Assembly (NCBI GenBank): GCA_019114465.1
Contig: DXFM01000014.1
Location: forward strand, 62,001 to 126,000
DNA: 64,000 bases
From: Candidatus Lachnoclostridium avicola
GTDB taxonomy: Bacteria; Bacillota; Clostridia; Lachnospirales; Lachnospiraceae
Reading direction: 5' to 3'
Part shown: one piece after another, positions 1 through 8,679 of the stretch
How positions within the stretch are numbered: the first letter of the stretch is position 1
Layout: each line of letters begins with the position of its first letter
Notes under the pieces: generated by a model
The model's input: the letters and a program-made list of their open reading frames with translations, nothing else
What the model was told of the DNA's origin: nothing
Database searches by the model: none
Program-made: the position numbers and the translations under genes

Positions 1-774
1 CTGGGAGCGGCGGAAGACGGGCCGCCTCTTCTGGAGGGGGAACGGCTGAAGGCATTGATTCTTCCTCCCACAGTGAGAAAAGCGGGGGTTTACGCTTTTT
101 ACAACTGTGGAAACTGGGAGAGCCTGACCTGCCACAGCTCCTTTCATGATATTGGGGCGGGAGCTTTTACCGGATGCAAAAAGCTGACCCGTCTGGATAT
201 TTTTATGGAGGAAGGCCAGACCCGGCCGGGTCTGAAGGACATTTTATCGGAGCTTCACCAGGAGGTTCATGTCAGATATCGGACGAAAAACGGGGAGACC
301 CGCCTGGTCTTCCCGGAATATTATGAGGATGCGGTGGAGAACACCCCGGCCCGGATCGTCTCCGTGAAGGTGTACGGCAGCGGCCATTTTTACCGCTACT
401 GTTTTGACGGCCGTCAGCTTCAGTTTAAGGATTACGACGCCCAGTTTGAAAATCTGGTGATCATGGACCGGCCGGAGCTGGCAGTGGAGGCGGCGGCCGG
501 CCGTCTGCGCTGGCCGCTGAACCTGTCGGAAGAGGCCAGAACGCGGTATCTGGAGTATTTGAACAGCCACCGGGCGGACAGCGCCAGGTGGTTTTTAAAG
601 GAGCGGGACGGCGCCGGATTAAAATGGCTGCTGGATACCGTGGATTTTGACGAGGGCGATCTGGCGGAAGCCATCCAGGCGGCGGGAGAGCTGCAGGCGG
701 CGGAAGAGCTGTCCTTTCTTATGAATTACCGCCATGAAAAGTTCCGCCCGAAGCGGAGGAAATTTGAATTATGA
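1..774 (+). CDS. Leucine-rich repeat protein, 5' end outside window
   Basis: The reading frame is already open at base 1, so only the last 257 codons are visible. The N-terminal third of the visible part has BspA-type leucine-rich repeat signatures: a repeated Ala-Phe-x-x-Cys pattern followed by a leucine-rich strand (AFYNC, AFTGC). The last 100 residues are charged and helical and resemble degenerate ankyrin-like repeats. The stop overlaps the next ATG (ATGA), so it is translationally coupled to the DUF2201/VWA gene. Its role is unknown; LRR proteins of this type are usually binding scaffolds. It probably works with the MoxR/VWA pair downstream (inference from context). Confidence 0.75.
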   Translation: MGAAEDGPPLLEGERLKALILPPTVRKAGVYAFYNCGNWESLTCHSSFHDIGAGAFTGCKKLTRLDIFMEEGQTRPGLKDILSELHQEVHVRYRTKNGETRLVFPEYYEDAVENTPARIVSVKVYGSGHFYRYCFDGRQLQFKDYDAQFENLVIMDRPELAVEAAAGRLRWPLNLSEEARTRYLEYLNSHRADSARWFLKERDGAGLKWLLDTVDFDEGDLAEAIQAAGELQAAEELSFLMNYRHEKFRPKRRKFEL

Positions 775-2090
775 TCGATCCCACAAGACAACGCCAGCTG
801 GAAGAGCTGGACGCCGTTTCCATCTGCGTGGAGATTCTTGCCAATTCCAGGAATGAGCTGTACATGAACATGCGCTTTCTGGACCTGGCTTTGAGCAGTC
901 TGTCTTTTCAGGCGGATCCCGGGTGTGCCGGGGTGGGAACGGACGGATATGATATTTTTTACCGGCCGGAATATCTCATGGGCCTTTACCGCCGCGGCCG
1001 GGTGTATGTAAACCGGGCGTATCTGCACATGGTGCTCCACTGCCTGTTCTGTCATCTGGACAACCGGGGAAAACGGGCGGAGGATTACTGGAATCTGGCC
1101 TGCGACATTGCCATAGAGTCCATTATCGACGGGATGTACCAGAAGTGCGTGCACGTTTCCCCATCCCCTTTCCGGCGGGAGCTGTACCAGAGACTGAAAA
1201 AAGATCTGAAGGTGCTGACTGCGGAAGGAGTCTACCGTCAGCTTCAGAACATGGAACTGAAGGAAGGACAGTACATGCGTCTGGCGTCGGAATTTCTGGT
1301 GGACGACCATCACTACTGGAAAGAGGACAAAAAAGGGGCCAGCAGCCAGCCCAGGAAGAATAAATGGGACAAAAACCGGGAACAGATGCAGACCAGCATG
1401 GAGACTTTTGCCAAGGAAAATTCCGGGGACAGCGGGGACCTGCTGGAACAGGTGCAGACGGAGAACCGCAGCCGCTGCGACTATAAGCGGTTCCTGAGAA
1501 AGTTTGCGGTGTTAAAGGAGGAACTTCAGGCGGATCCCGATTCCTTTGATTATGTGTTTTACACCTATGGTCTGGAGCTCTACGGAAATATGCCCCTGAT
1601 TGAGCCCCAGGAGACCAGGGAAGTCTACCGGGTGGAAGATTTCGCGGTGGTGGTGGACACCTCCATGTCCTGTTCGGGAGAGCTGGTGAAACGGTTCCTG
1701 AAGGAGACCTACACCGTGCTCTGCGAGTCGGAGAGCTATTTCCGCAAGATCAACGTGCACATCATTCAATGTGACGAGAAGATTCAGGACGATCACGTGA
1801 TCACCAGCCGGGAGGAGATGGAGGAATATATGAAAAATTTCACCATCCGGGGCTTCGGCGGCACTGATTTCCGCCCGGCATTTGAGTATGTGAACGCCCT
1901 GATCCGCATGGGAAAATTCCACAAGCTGAAGGGGCTGATCTATTTCACCGACGGGGAGGGAATCTTCCCGGTGAAGCGGCCACCCTACGATACGGCTTTT
2001 GTGTTTGTGAAAGATAATTACACCGACGTTTCCGTGCCGCCCTGGGCCATTAAGCTGGTGCTGGAGCCGGAAGAAGGAGAAGACCAATGA
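771..2090 (+). CDS. DUF2201-type protein: putative metallopeptidase-like domain plus VWA-like domain
   Basis: A 439-residue cytosolic protein. An N-terminal helical domain carries a His cluster (H86, H90, H95: HMVLH then CLFCH) matching the zincin-like domain of DUF2201 proteins. The glutamate of a true HExxH is replaced by Met, so proteolysis is doubtful. A charged linker (about 185-235) leads to a C-terminal VWA-like domain with a MIDAS-type D296-T-S298-M-S300 motif and a later GGTD motif. Such proteins are normally encoded next to a MoxR ATPase, as here, where the ATPase start overlaps this stop by 4 bp. The pair probably forms a chaperone-like machine that remodels or inserts metal into an unknown client (family knowledge plus inference). 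Confidence 0.85.
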   Translation: MIDPTRQRQLEELDAVSICVEILANSRNELYMNMRFLDLALSSLSFQADPGCAGVGTDGYDIFYRPEYLMGLYRRGRVYVNRAYLHMVLHCLFCHLDNRGKRAEDYWNLACDIAIESIIDGMYQKCVHVSPSPFRRELYQRLKKDLKVLTAEGVYRQLQNMELKEGQYMRLASEFLVDDHHYWKEDKKGASSQPRKNKWDKNREQMQTSMETFAKENSGDSGDLLEQVQTENRSRCDYKRFLRKFAVLKEELQADPDSFDYVFYTYGLELYGNMPLIEPQETREVYRVEDFAVVVDTSMSCSGELVKRFLKETYTVLCESESYFRKINVHIIQCDEKIQDDHVITSREEMEEYMKNFTIRGFGGTDFRPAFEYVNALIRMGKFHKLKGLIYFTDGEGIFPVKRPPYDTAFVFVKDNYTDVSVPPWAIKLVLEPEEGEDQ

Positions 2091-3586
2091 ACATCAAACG
2101 AGCGAAACAGGAAATAAAAAATACCATTCAGGCGTATCTTTTAAAGGATGAATTCGGCAATTACGTGATCCCGTCCATCCGCCAGCGGCCGGTGCTGCTC
2201 ATCGGCGCTCCGGGCATCGGAAAGACCCAGGTGATGGAGCAGATCGCCAGGGAGTGCCAGGTGGGCCTGGTGGCCTACACCATCACCCACCACACCCGTC
2301 AGAGTGCCGTGGGCCTGCCCTTTATCTCCAAAAAGGAGTACGGCGGGAGGGAGTATTCCGTGACGGAATACACCATGAGCGAGATCGTCGCTTCTATATA
2401 CAATAAAATTGAGGAGACGGGGCTGAAAGAGGGAATACTCTTTATCGACGAGATCAACTGCGTGTCGGAGACTCTGGCTCCCACCATGCTGCAGTTTCTC
2501 CAGTGCAAGACCTTCGGAAATCATAAGATCCCGGAAGGCTGGCTGATCGCCGCCGCCGGCAACCCGCCGGAGTATAACAAATCCGTCCGGGAATTTGACA
2601 TTGTGACCCTGGACAGGCTGAAGCTGATCCAGGTGGAACCGGACTTTGGAGTCTGGAAAGAATATGCGGTGAGGGAGTCCATCCACCCGGCCATTATTTC
2701 CTATCTCAGCGTAAAGGAACAGAATTTCTGCAGGATCGAGACTACGGTGGACGGAAAATTTTTCGCCACACCCAGAGGCTGGGAGGATCTCTCCCGTCTG
2801 ATTGAGGTGTACGAGCAGCTTCATCTGCCGGTGGACCGGGATGTGATCGTCCAGTACATCCAGTTTCCCGCCATCGCGAAGGATTTCGCCAATTACCTGG
2901 AACTTTACTATAAATATGAGAATGATTATCAGGTGGACGCTATCCTCCGGGGAGAGATCCGGGAGGAGCTGTGCGAGAAGGTGAGCCGGGCCCCCTTTGA
3001 CGAGAAGCTGAGTGTCATCAGCCTTCTGCTCACACGGCTGGGAACGGCGTTCCGCACGGTCACAGAGGAAGAGCAGCGGCTGGAAATGCTTATGGAGTAT
3101 TTGAAGACCTACCGGGAGCAGGAAGGGGACGGCCCTGCGCGGCTGAATGACATTCTCGCTGCTGTTTCCGCCCAGTGGGAGGAGAAAAAGAGGGAAGAGC
3201 TTTTAAGCCGGGCGGATGACCGGCGTTACCGGAAAGTGATAGGTGAGCTGGAAAATTGGTGCCGGACCATCCGCTCCCGGGATCTGAAGGACCCGGAGGA
3301 GACCTGGACGGCGGTAAAGGAGCTGTTTGCAGGCGTCAGAGACCAGTATGAGCAGTCCTGGGACGAGGCGGGAGAAATGCTGGAACACGGCTTTGATTTC
3401 ATGGAGGCGGCCTTCGGGGACAGCCAGGAGATGGTTGTCTTTGTCACCAATCTGAACACCAGCTATTACTGCGTCCGTTTCCTTCAGGAGTATGAATGCC
3501 AGCGGTATTATCAGTACAATAAGAAGCTTCTCTTCGAGGACAGGGAGGGAGAGCTGAAGAAACGGATCTCCGCGTATCTGGACTAG
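2087..3586 (+). CDS. MoxR-family AAA+ ATPase
   Basis: A 499-residue ATPase. The Walker A motif is at 40-47 (GAPGIGKT), Walker B at 117-122 (ILFIDE), and a sensor-1 Asn lies in AAAGNPPE. This is the typical order of a MoxR AAA+ core. The C-terminal 200 residues are helical and family-specific, without a recognised motif. The start overlaps the upstream VWA gene (ATGA), giving strong coupling. MoxR ATPases act as ATP-driven chaperones together with VWA partners; the substrate here is unknown. Confidence 0.9.
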   Translation: MNIKRAKQEIKNTIQAYLLKDEFGNYVIPSIRQRPVLLIGAPGIGKTQVMEQIARECQVGLVAYTITHHTRQSAVGLPFISKKEYGGREYSVTEYTMSEIVASIYNKIEETGLKEGILFIDEINCVSETLAPTMLQFLQCKTFGNHKIPEGWLIAAAGNPPEYNKSVREFDIVTLDRLKLIQVEPDFGVWKEYAVRESIHPAIISYLSVKEQNFCRIETTVDGKFFATPRGWEDLSRLIEVYEQLHLPVDRDVIVQYIQFPAIAKDFANYLELYYKYENDYQVDAILRGEIREELCEKVSRAPFDEKLSVISLLLTRLGTAFRTVTEEEQRLEMLMEYLKTYREQEGDGPARLNDILAAVSAQWEEKKREELLSRADDRRYRKVIGELENWCRTIRSRDLKDPEETWTAVKELFAGVRDQYEQSWDEAGEMLEHGFDFMEAAFGDSQEMVVFVTNLNTSYYCVRFLQEYECQRYYQYNKKLLFEDREGELKKRISAYLD

Positions 3587-3610
3587 GCGGGAGCCGAAAG
3601 GAGGAGGACT

Positions 3611-4183
3611 ATGATATTTATCGGAGGAATCAGCCAGGGACAGAAGGAGCTGGCGTACGGCGGTTCAGCGGTACTCTGCGCCATATGCGGCGGGTACGGC
3701 AGATATCAGGTGATCATGACTTACACCTACTTCAGTTTTTTCTTTATCCCCCTGTTTAAGTGGAACCGGCGGTATTACGTAAAAACCAGCTGCTGCGGCT
3801 CCCTCTATGAGCTGGACCCGGAGGTGGGGAAAGCTCTGGCCAGAGGGGAACAGGTGGAGATCCGCCAGGAGCATCTCCATCTTCTGCAGCGCAGCGGCCA
3901 GAATTTCCGGGGATACGGCGGAGACTGGCAGGGAAATTCTGGAAACGCCGGGACCCGGTACGGTGGAGATTCGGCCGGGGCGTACGGCGGCGGAGCAGGA
4001 TCGTCCGAACGTCCGAATGGAGGAACGGGAGAATCTGCCCGGGATCTGAAGGCCCGCTACGGGGAAGATTTCCGCATGCGGTCCTGTCCCCACTGCGGAT
4101 ACCAGTTTGTGGACCATGAGAAGGAATTTACCTTCTGCCCCAAATGCGGCAAACCTTTAAATAAGCGGGAACAGGAGGAATAA
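3611..4183 (+). CDS. Double zinc-ribbon protein with Gly-rich linker
   Basis: A 190-residue protein. The N-terminal part resembles zinc-ribbon-15 proteins: C23-x2-C26, a hydrophobic stretch (YFSFFFIPLF) and a Cys pair near residue 57. A Gly/Arg/Ser-rich low-complexity linker spans about 98-140. The C-terminus is a classical zinc ribbon (C159-x2-C162 and C176-x2-C179). A GGAGGA ribosome binding site lies 8 bp before the ATG. It sits 24 bp after the MoxR gene and 1 bp before the MBL gene, so it is probably in the same transcript. The exact function is not known. Confidence 0.75.
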   Translation: MIFIGGISQGQKELAYGGSAVLCAICGGYGRYQVIMTYTYFSFFFIPLFKWNRRYYVKTSCCGSLYELDPEVGKALARGEQVEIRQEHLHLLQRSGQNFRGYGGDWQGNSGNAGTRYGGDSAGAYGGGAGSSERPNGGTGESARDLKARYGEDFRMRSCPHCGYQFVDHEKEFTFCPKCGKPLNKREQEE

Positions 4184-4184
4184 T

Positions 4185-4976
4185 ATGAAGATCACCTATA
4201 TTCATCATAGCTGTTTTCTGGCGGAGCTGCCCAGGTATAACCTGCTGTTTGACTATTATACGGGGGAGCTGCCGGAGACAGGAATGGACAAGCCAATGGC
4301 GGTTTTTGCCAGCCACCGCCACTGGGATCATTTCTCGCCGGATATCTTTCAGATGGGGGAGTGGTATCGGAATCTTTCTTTCATTCTGTCCAGCGATATT
4401 GAGAAGGGGTATGTGCCGGAGCGGGATCAGGAGAGGACGGTTTTTGTCACTCCGGAACAGGAGCTGGAAGTGCCCATCGCAGGAGAGACGCTGAGAGTTC
4501 ATACCTTTCGGTCCACGGATGAAGGAGTGGCCTTTCTGCTGGACTGCGGGGACGAGGTGCTCTACCATGCCGGGGACTTAAATGACTGGTACTGGAATGG
4601 GGAGCCGGAGGAGTGGAACCGGACCATGGGAGCCATGTACCGCCGGGAGCTTCAGTCGATCCGCCGGGTTCTGGACCGGTGGGGGAGGGAGATCGACGCG
4701 GCCTTCCTGCCCCTGGACGGCCGCCAGGAAGACAAGTTTTTCCTGGGCCTGGATGAATTTATGAGAAATGTGGGAGCCAAAAAGGTGTTTCCCATGCATT
4801 TCTGGGATGATTTTTCCATTATTGACCGGCTGAAAGCCATGCCGGAAAGCAGAGATTACAGAAAACGGGTAATGCCCATCACAAGAGACGGGGACAGCTT
4901 TTTGGTAAATGTCCCGGAAACGGCCGTCAAACGGACGGGAAAGGAGAACATGTATGATTCTGATCAAAGGATGTAA
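4185..4976 (+). CDS. MBL-fold metallohydrolase
   Basis: A 263-residue metallo-beta-lactamase-fold protein. The metal-binding signature is H44-R-H46-W-D48-H49. Later motifs are HAGDLNDW and PMHFWDD, which supply the further metal ligands. The overall layout resembles small UlaG-like or YcjY-like cytosolic hydrolases with unassigned substrates. There is no signal peptide. The 3' end overlaps the pyrC start by 23 bp. It belongs to the same run of genes as the MoxR cluster, although a functional link is not shown. Confidence 0.85.
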   Translation: MKITYIHHSCFLAELPRYNLLFDYYTGELPETGMDKPMAVFASHRHWDHFSPDIFQMGEWYRNLSFILSSDIEKGYVPERDQERTVFVTPEQELEVPIAGETLRVHTFRSTDEGVAFLLDCGDEVLYHAGDLNDWYWNGEPEEWNRTMGAMYRRELQSIRRVLDRWGREIDAAFLPLDGRQEDKFFLGLDEFMRNVGAKKVFPMHFWDDFSIIDRLKAMPESRDYRKRVMPITRDGDSFLVNVPETAVKRTGKENMYDSDQRM

Positions 4977-6285
4977 GGCAGTGGACCCGAAGACGGGTAC
5001 GGAACGGATCGCCGATGTGCTGGTGAGGGACGGAAAGATCGCCATGATCAGGGATCGGATTGAGGCGGCAGCGATAGAAGGCGCGGATGAGAAGCCGGCA
5101 GAGGGAACGGAAAAAGAGGGGGAGAACCTGCGGGTCATCCGCGGGGCAGGGCTGACTCTGGCCCCCGGTCTCATTGATGTTCACGTTCATTTCCGGGATC
5201 CCGGCCTGACTTATAAGGAAGACATTCAGACGGGCGCCGCCGCGGCGAAAAAAGGCGGCTACACCACAGTGATCACCATGGCAAATACAAAGCCGGTGGT
5301 GGACTCCCCGGAGACCGTGAAATATATCCTGGAGGAAGGGAAAAAGACAGGAATCCATGTGCTTCCGGCCGCGGCGGTGACGATGGGGCTGAAGGGAGAG
5401 ACGCTGACGGATATGGAAGCTCTCCTGGACGCCGGAGCCGTGGGATTTACAGACGACGGCATCCCGCTGATGAACGGGCCTCTGGTGATGGAGGCCATGG
5501 AGAAGGCGGCGGCGCTGGATGTCCCCTTAAGCTTTCATGAAGAGGATCCCGCTTTTATCCGCAACAACGGCATCAACCACGGGGCGGTGTCGGAAAAACT
5601 GGGAATTTACGGCTCCCCGGCGGTGGCGGAGGACAGTCTGGTGGCCAGAGACTGCATGATTGCCCTGCACACAGGGGCGGCGGTGAACATCCAGCACATC
5701 AGCTCTGCCTGTTCCGTAGCCATGGTGCGGGCGGCCAAGAAGATGGGGGCCGACGTGTGGGCGGAGGTGACTCCCCACCACTTCACCCTGACGGAGGACG
5801 CGGTGCTGGAGTTCGGTTCCTTCGCGAAGATGAATCCGCCCCTGCGGACGGAGGCGGACCGCCGGGCGCTGATTGAAGGCTTAAAGGACGGAACCATCGA
5901 CATGATCGCCACCGACCACGCTCCCCACAGTGCGGAGGAGAAGGCCAGACCTCTGACGGAGGCGCCCAGCGGCATCATCGGCCTGGAAACGGCCCTGGCT
6001 CTGGGAATTACGGAGCTGGTACGCACGGGAGAGCTGACCATTGCCCAGCTGATGGAGAAGATGAGCTTTAACCCCGCCTGTCTGTATCATCTGGAAAAGG
6101 GATGGCTGACGGAAGGAGAGGACGCGGATCTGGTTCTCTTTGACGAAAATGAGGAATGGACGCCGGGAGACTATGCCTCCAAAGCATCCAACAGTCCTTT
6201 TACCGGCTGGAAACTCTACGGAAAAGTAAAATACACCATCTGCGGAGGAGAGATTGTATATGAAGATGAAAGCGCTGCTGATTGA
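4954..6285 (+). CDS. pyrC: Dihydroorotase
   Basis: A 443-residue class I dihydroorotase that interconverts carbamoyl-aspartate and dihydroorotate in pyrimidine synthesis. The metal-binding H77-V-H79 lies in DVHVHFRDPG, followed by the conserved NTKPVVDS region and a C-terminal ATDHAPH motif. The ATG at 4954 is chosen because AAGGAG lies 7 bp upstream; the frame extends further upstream without a ribosome site. An acidic insertion of about 20 residues (roughly 38-60) before the amidohydrolase core is unusual. No other pyr gene is adjacent. The downstream HAD nucleotidase overlaps this gene by 26 bp. Confidence 0.95.
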   Translation: MILIKGCKAVDPKTGTERIADVLVRDGKIAMIRDRIEAAAIEGADEKPAEGTEKEGENLRVIRGAGLTLAPGLIDVHVHFRDPGLTYKEDIQTGAAAAKKGGYTTVITMANTKPVVDSPETVKYILEEGKKTGIHVLPAAAVTMGLKGETLTDMEALLDAGAVGFTDDGIPLMNGPLVMEAMEKAAALDVPLSFHEEDPAFIRNNGINHGAVSEKLGIYGSPAVAEDSLVARDCMIALHTGAAVNIQHISSACSVAMVRAAKKMGADVWAEVTPHHFTLTEDAVLEFGSFAKMNPPLRTEADRRALIEGLKDGTIDMIATDHAPHSAEEKARPLTEAPSGIIGLETALALGITELVRTGELTIAQLMEKMSFNPACLYHLEKGWLTEGEDADLVLFDENEEWTPGDYASKASNSPFTGWKLYGKVKYTICGGEIVYEDESAAD

Positions 6286-6943
6286 TATAGACGGAACGCT
6301 GCTGGACTACCGCCAGTCGGAGGCGCTGGGAATCAGCGCCATCATGGAACACTACGGCGTCACTCCCACCCCGGAGTTGGCGGCCCACTACCATGACGTG
6401 AACCAGAGCTTCTGGGAGAAGTATGAAAAGGGAGAGATCACCAGAGCCCAGATCAACGAAGGCCGCTACCCGGCCTTCTTCGGGGAGCTGGGAGTGGAGG
6501 TAGATCCTGAGGTGTGCGAGGAGATCTACCAGAATTTTGTGAACAACCGCCTGGTGCCGGTGGAAGGGGCGGAGGATATGCTCCGGTATCTGTCAGGGAA
6601 ATATCTCCTCTATGCGGCTTCCAACGGTTACTCTGACAAACAGAGAGAACGCCTGAGAAAGGCGGGAATGATTTTTTATTTCACAGACATTTTCGTATCC
6701 CAGGAGACGGGAAGCCAGAAGCCTCAGAAAGAGTTCTTTGACTACTGTTTTGCCAGGATGCCTGCCGGTCTGAAACGGGACGAGGTCATGATCATCGGCG
6801 ATGGACTGACCTCCGATATGAGAGGTGGAAACAATGCCGGGATTCACACCTGCTGGCTGAACGCTTACGGAGAAGTCAACCATGCCGGCGTGTCCATCGA
6901 TGTGGAGATTCACTCCCTGGCGGAGATTCGGAACTTTTTATAG
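6260..6943 (+). CDS. HAD-superfamily hydrolase, YjjG-like nucleotidase
   Basis: A 227-residue HAD subfamily IA phosphatase. Motif I is D9-I-D11-G-T (nucleophile D9), motif II is the AASNG segment, motif III lies in GSQKPQ, and motif IV is IIGDGLTSD. The YjjG group dephosphorylates non-canonical pyrimidine nucleotides. That fits its position overlapping pyrC by 26 bp, but the substrate is inference. ATG 6260 has GGAGGA 10 bp upstream; ATG 6266 is an alternative start. Confidence 0.88.
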   Translation: MKMKALLIDIDGTLLDYRQSEALGISAIMEHYGVTPTPELAAHYHDVNQSFWEKYEKGEITRAQINEGRYPAFFGELGVEVDPEVCEEIYQNFVNNRLVPVEGAEDMLRYLSGKYLLYAASNGYSDKQRERLRKAGMIFYFTDIFVSQETGSQKPQKEFFDYCFARMPAGLKRDEVMIIGDGLTSDMRGGNNAGIHTCWLNAYGEVNHAGVSIDVEIHSLAEIRNFL

Positions 6944-6981
6944 ATTCTTCCAAATTTCTGCTTTACAAAAGCGCTTTAGTA

Positions 6982-6997
6982 TGCTACCATGGTAGCA
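6982..6997. promoter_or_regulatory. 16-bp perfect palindrome before amino acid ABC operon
   Basis: TGCTACCATGGTAGCA is a perfect 16-bp palindrome lying 47 bp upstream of the lipoprotein start at 7044. It overlaps a TATGCT hexamer that could be a -10 element. It has the shape of a repressor operator; the cognate regulator is not identifiable. Confidence 0.5.
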
Positions 6998-7043
6998 CAA
7001 CGCATGAAATAAGGGCAGGATAACATAGAGGAGGATTACAATT

Positions 7044-7889
7044 ATGAAGAAAAATCTCGGAGCAGCAGCGGTATTACTGACGGTGGCAGCCCTGGCGGGC
7101 TGCGGAAATTCCGGAACAGCTTCGGAGACCACAGCCGCGGAGAGCACGGCGTCAGAGAGTACAGCCGCAGAGGGAGGCAGCCAGACGGGGGAGAAGACCA
7201 CCTTTATCGTGGGCTTTGACGCTGACCTTCCGCCCATGGGATTTATGGACGACGACGGAAATTACGTGGGCTTTGACCTGGATCTGGCCAGGGAGACGGC
7301 GGACCGCCTTGGGCTGGAGTTTGTGGCCCAGCCCATTCTCTGGGACGCAAAGGACATGGAGCTGGACAATGGCACCATCGACTGTGTCTGGAACGGATTT
7401 ACCATGACGGGCCGGGAAGATGAGTATACCTGGACGGAGCCCTATATGAACAACGAGCAGGTTTTCGTGGTGATGGCGGATTCCGGCATTTCCACCACAG
7501 ACGATCTGGCGGGGAAAGTAGTGGAGGTTCAGGTGGATTCCGCGGCGGAGACTGCGTTAAACGGCCTGCCTGACTTAAAAGCAACCTTTGCCAGCGTGGA
7601 GACCACCCCCAACTACAATCAGGCCATTATGGATCTGGAGATGGGAGCCGTGGATGCGGTGGCCATGGACAGTGTGGTGGCTCAGTATCTGCTGACTCAG
7701 AGAGGCACGGACGCGGTGATTTTGGACGAGGCGCTCTCCTCTGAGCAGTACGCAGTAGGCTTCAAGCTGGGCAATGAGGAGCTGAGAGATCAGGTTCAGG
7801 CGGCGCTGGAGGATATGGCGGCGGACGGAACCATGGCGGAGATTTCCACAGAGTGGTTCGGAAGCGATATCACCACCATCGGAAAGTAA
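7044..7889 (+). CDS. Polar amino acid ABC transporter substrate-binding lipoprotein
   Basis: A 281-residue family-3 solute-binding protein. The signal peptide ends in a lipobox LAGC (C20), so it is a membrane-anchored lipoprotein facing outward. A Thr/Ser/Glu-rich tether covers about 24-52. The binding fold follows, with typical motifs (GFDADLPPMGF, GFDLDLARE, GYVG-like hinge). AGAGGAGGA lies 8 bp before the ATG. It is the first gene of the SBP-permease-ATPase set. A hairpin after the gene probably lets it be expressed above the membrane subunits. The ligand is likely a polar amino acid; which one is unknown. Confidence 0.92.
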   Translation: MKKNLGAAAVLLTVAALAGCGNSGTASETTAAESTASESTAAEGGSQTGEKTTFIVGFDADLPPMGFMDDDGNYVGFDLDLARETADRLGLEFVAQPILWDAKDMELDNGTIDCVWNGFTMTGREDEYTWTEPYMNNEQVFVVMADSGISTTDDLAGKVVEVQVDSAAETALNGLPDLKATFASVETTPNYNQAIMDLEMGAVDAVAMDSVVAQYLLTQRGTDAVILDEALSSEQYAVGFKLGNEELRDQVQAALEDMAADGTMAEISTEWFGSDITTIGK

Positions 7890-7910
7890 ATTGCCATCGG
7901 AAAGTAAATT
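7876..7910 (+). repeat. Tandem 17-bp duplication across the SBP stop codon
   Basis: CCATCGGAAAGTAAATT occurs at 7876-7892 and again at 7894-7910, an 18-bp period. The first copy contains the TAA stop of the substrate-binding protein, so the second copy places the same codons in the 3' untranslated region. Confidence 0.9.
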
Positions 7911-7948
7911 CCGAGCTGGAAAAAGAAATGGAAAATACATATGCGGGC

Positions 7949-7974
7949 AGGCGGCCGGTGAGGCCGCCTTTGTT
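7949..7974 (+). terminator. Intercistronic hairpin after SBP gene
   Basis: Stem AGGCGGCC (7949-7956) pairs with GGCCGCCT (7962-7969) around a 5-nt loop, followed by a short T-rich tail (TTGTT). It is probably a partial terminator or 3' stabiliser that sets the SBP to permease ratio. Confidence 0.6.
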
Positions 7975-7994
7975 CGCGACAGGGAGATTGATTT

Positions 7995-8669
7995 ATGGAA
8001 CAGATAATGAACTGGCTCATGGAGATCGCCTCCATGCTGCCTCAGCTTTTTGACGGTATGGCGGTTACCATACAGATTTTTGTGGTGACGCTGGTATTCT
8101 CCCTGCCATTGGGACTGCTGGTGTCTTTTGGAAGAATGGCGAAAAACCCGGTGATCCGCTGGATCGCCAGGGCTTATATATCCATTATGCGGGGAACGCC
8201 GCTGATGCTGCAGCTGTTTATTGTATACTTTGGCCCCTATTACATATTCCGGATCCGGGTGACCAACGACTACCGGCTGTGGGCGGTGTTCATCGGCTTT
8301 GTGATCAATTACGCCGCGTATTTTGCGGAGATTTACCGCAGCGGCATCCAGTCCATGCCGGCAGGGCAGTATGAGGCGGCGAAACTTCTGGGCTACAGCC
8401 GGTTTCAGACCTTCTTCAAAATTATCTTTCCCCAGGTGGTAAAGCGGATCCTGCCGTCAGTGACCAATGAGGTGATCACTCTGGTGAAGGATACCTCTCT
8501 GGCGTTTACCATCAGCGTGATTGAAATGTTTACCGTGGCCAGACAGCTGGCGTCCTCCCAGGTTTCCATGATGCCCTTTGTGGCGGCGGGAATTTTCTAT
8601 TATGTGTTCAACCTGCTGGTGGCGGTTGTCATGGAATTCTTTGAGAAAAAGCTGTCTTATTATCAGTAG
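7995..8669 (+). CDS. Amino acid ABC transporter permease
   Basis: A 224-residue integral membrane protein of the HisM/GlnP family. It has about five hydrophobic segments and the cytoplasmic EAA loop ([15 protein letters not shown], continuing IIFPQ) that docks on the ATPase. The family motif RGTPLMLQL is present. AGGGAG lies upstream of the ATG. It lies between the SBP and ATPase genes, 10 bp before the latter. Confidence 0.93.
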   Translation: MEQIMNWLMEIASMLPQLFDGMAVTIQIFVVTLVFSLPLGLLVSFGRMAKNPVIRWIARAYISIMRGTPLMLQLFIVYFGPYYIFRIRVTNDYRLWAVFIGFVINYAAYFAEIYRSGIQSMPAGQYEAAKLLGYSRFQTFFKIIFPQVVKRILPSVTNEVITLVKDTSLAFTISVIEMFTVARQLASSQVSMMPFVAAGIFYYVFNLLVAVVMEFFEKKLSYYQ

Positions 8670-8679
8670 GAGGCCGAAT

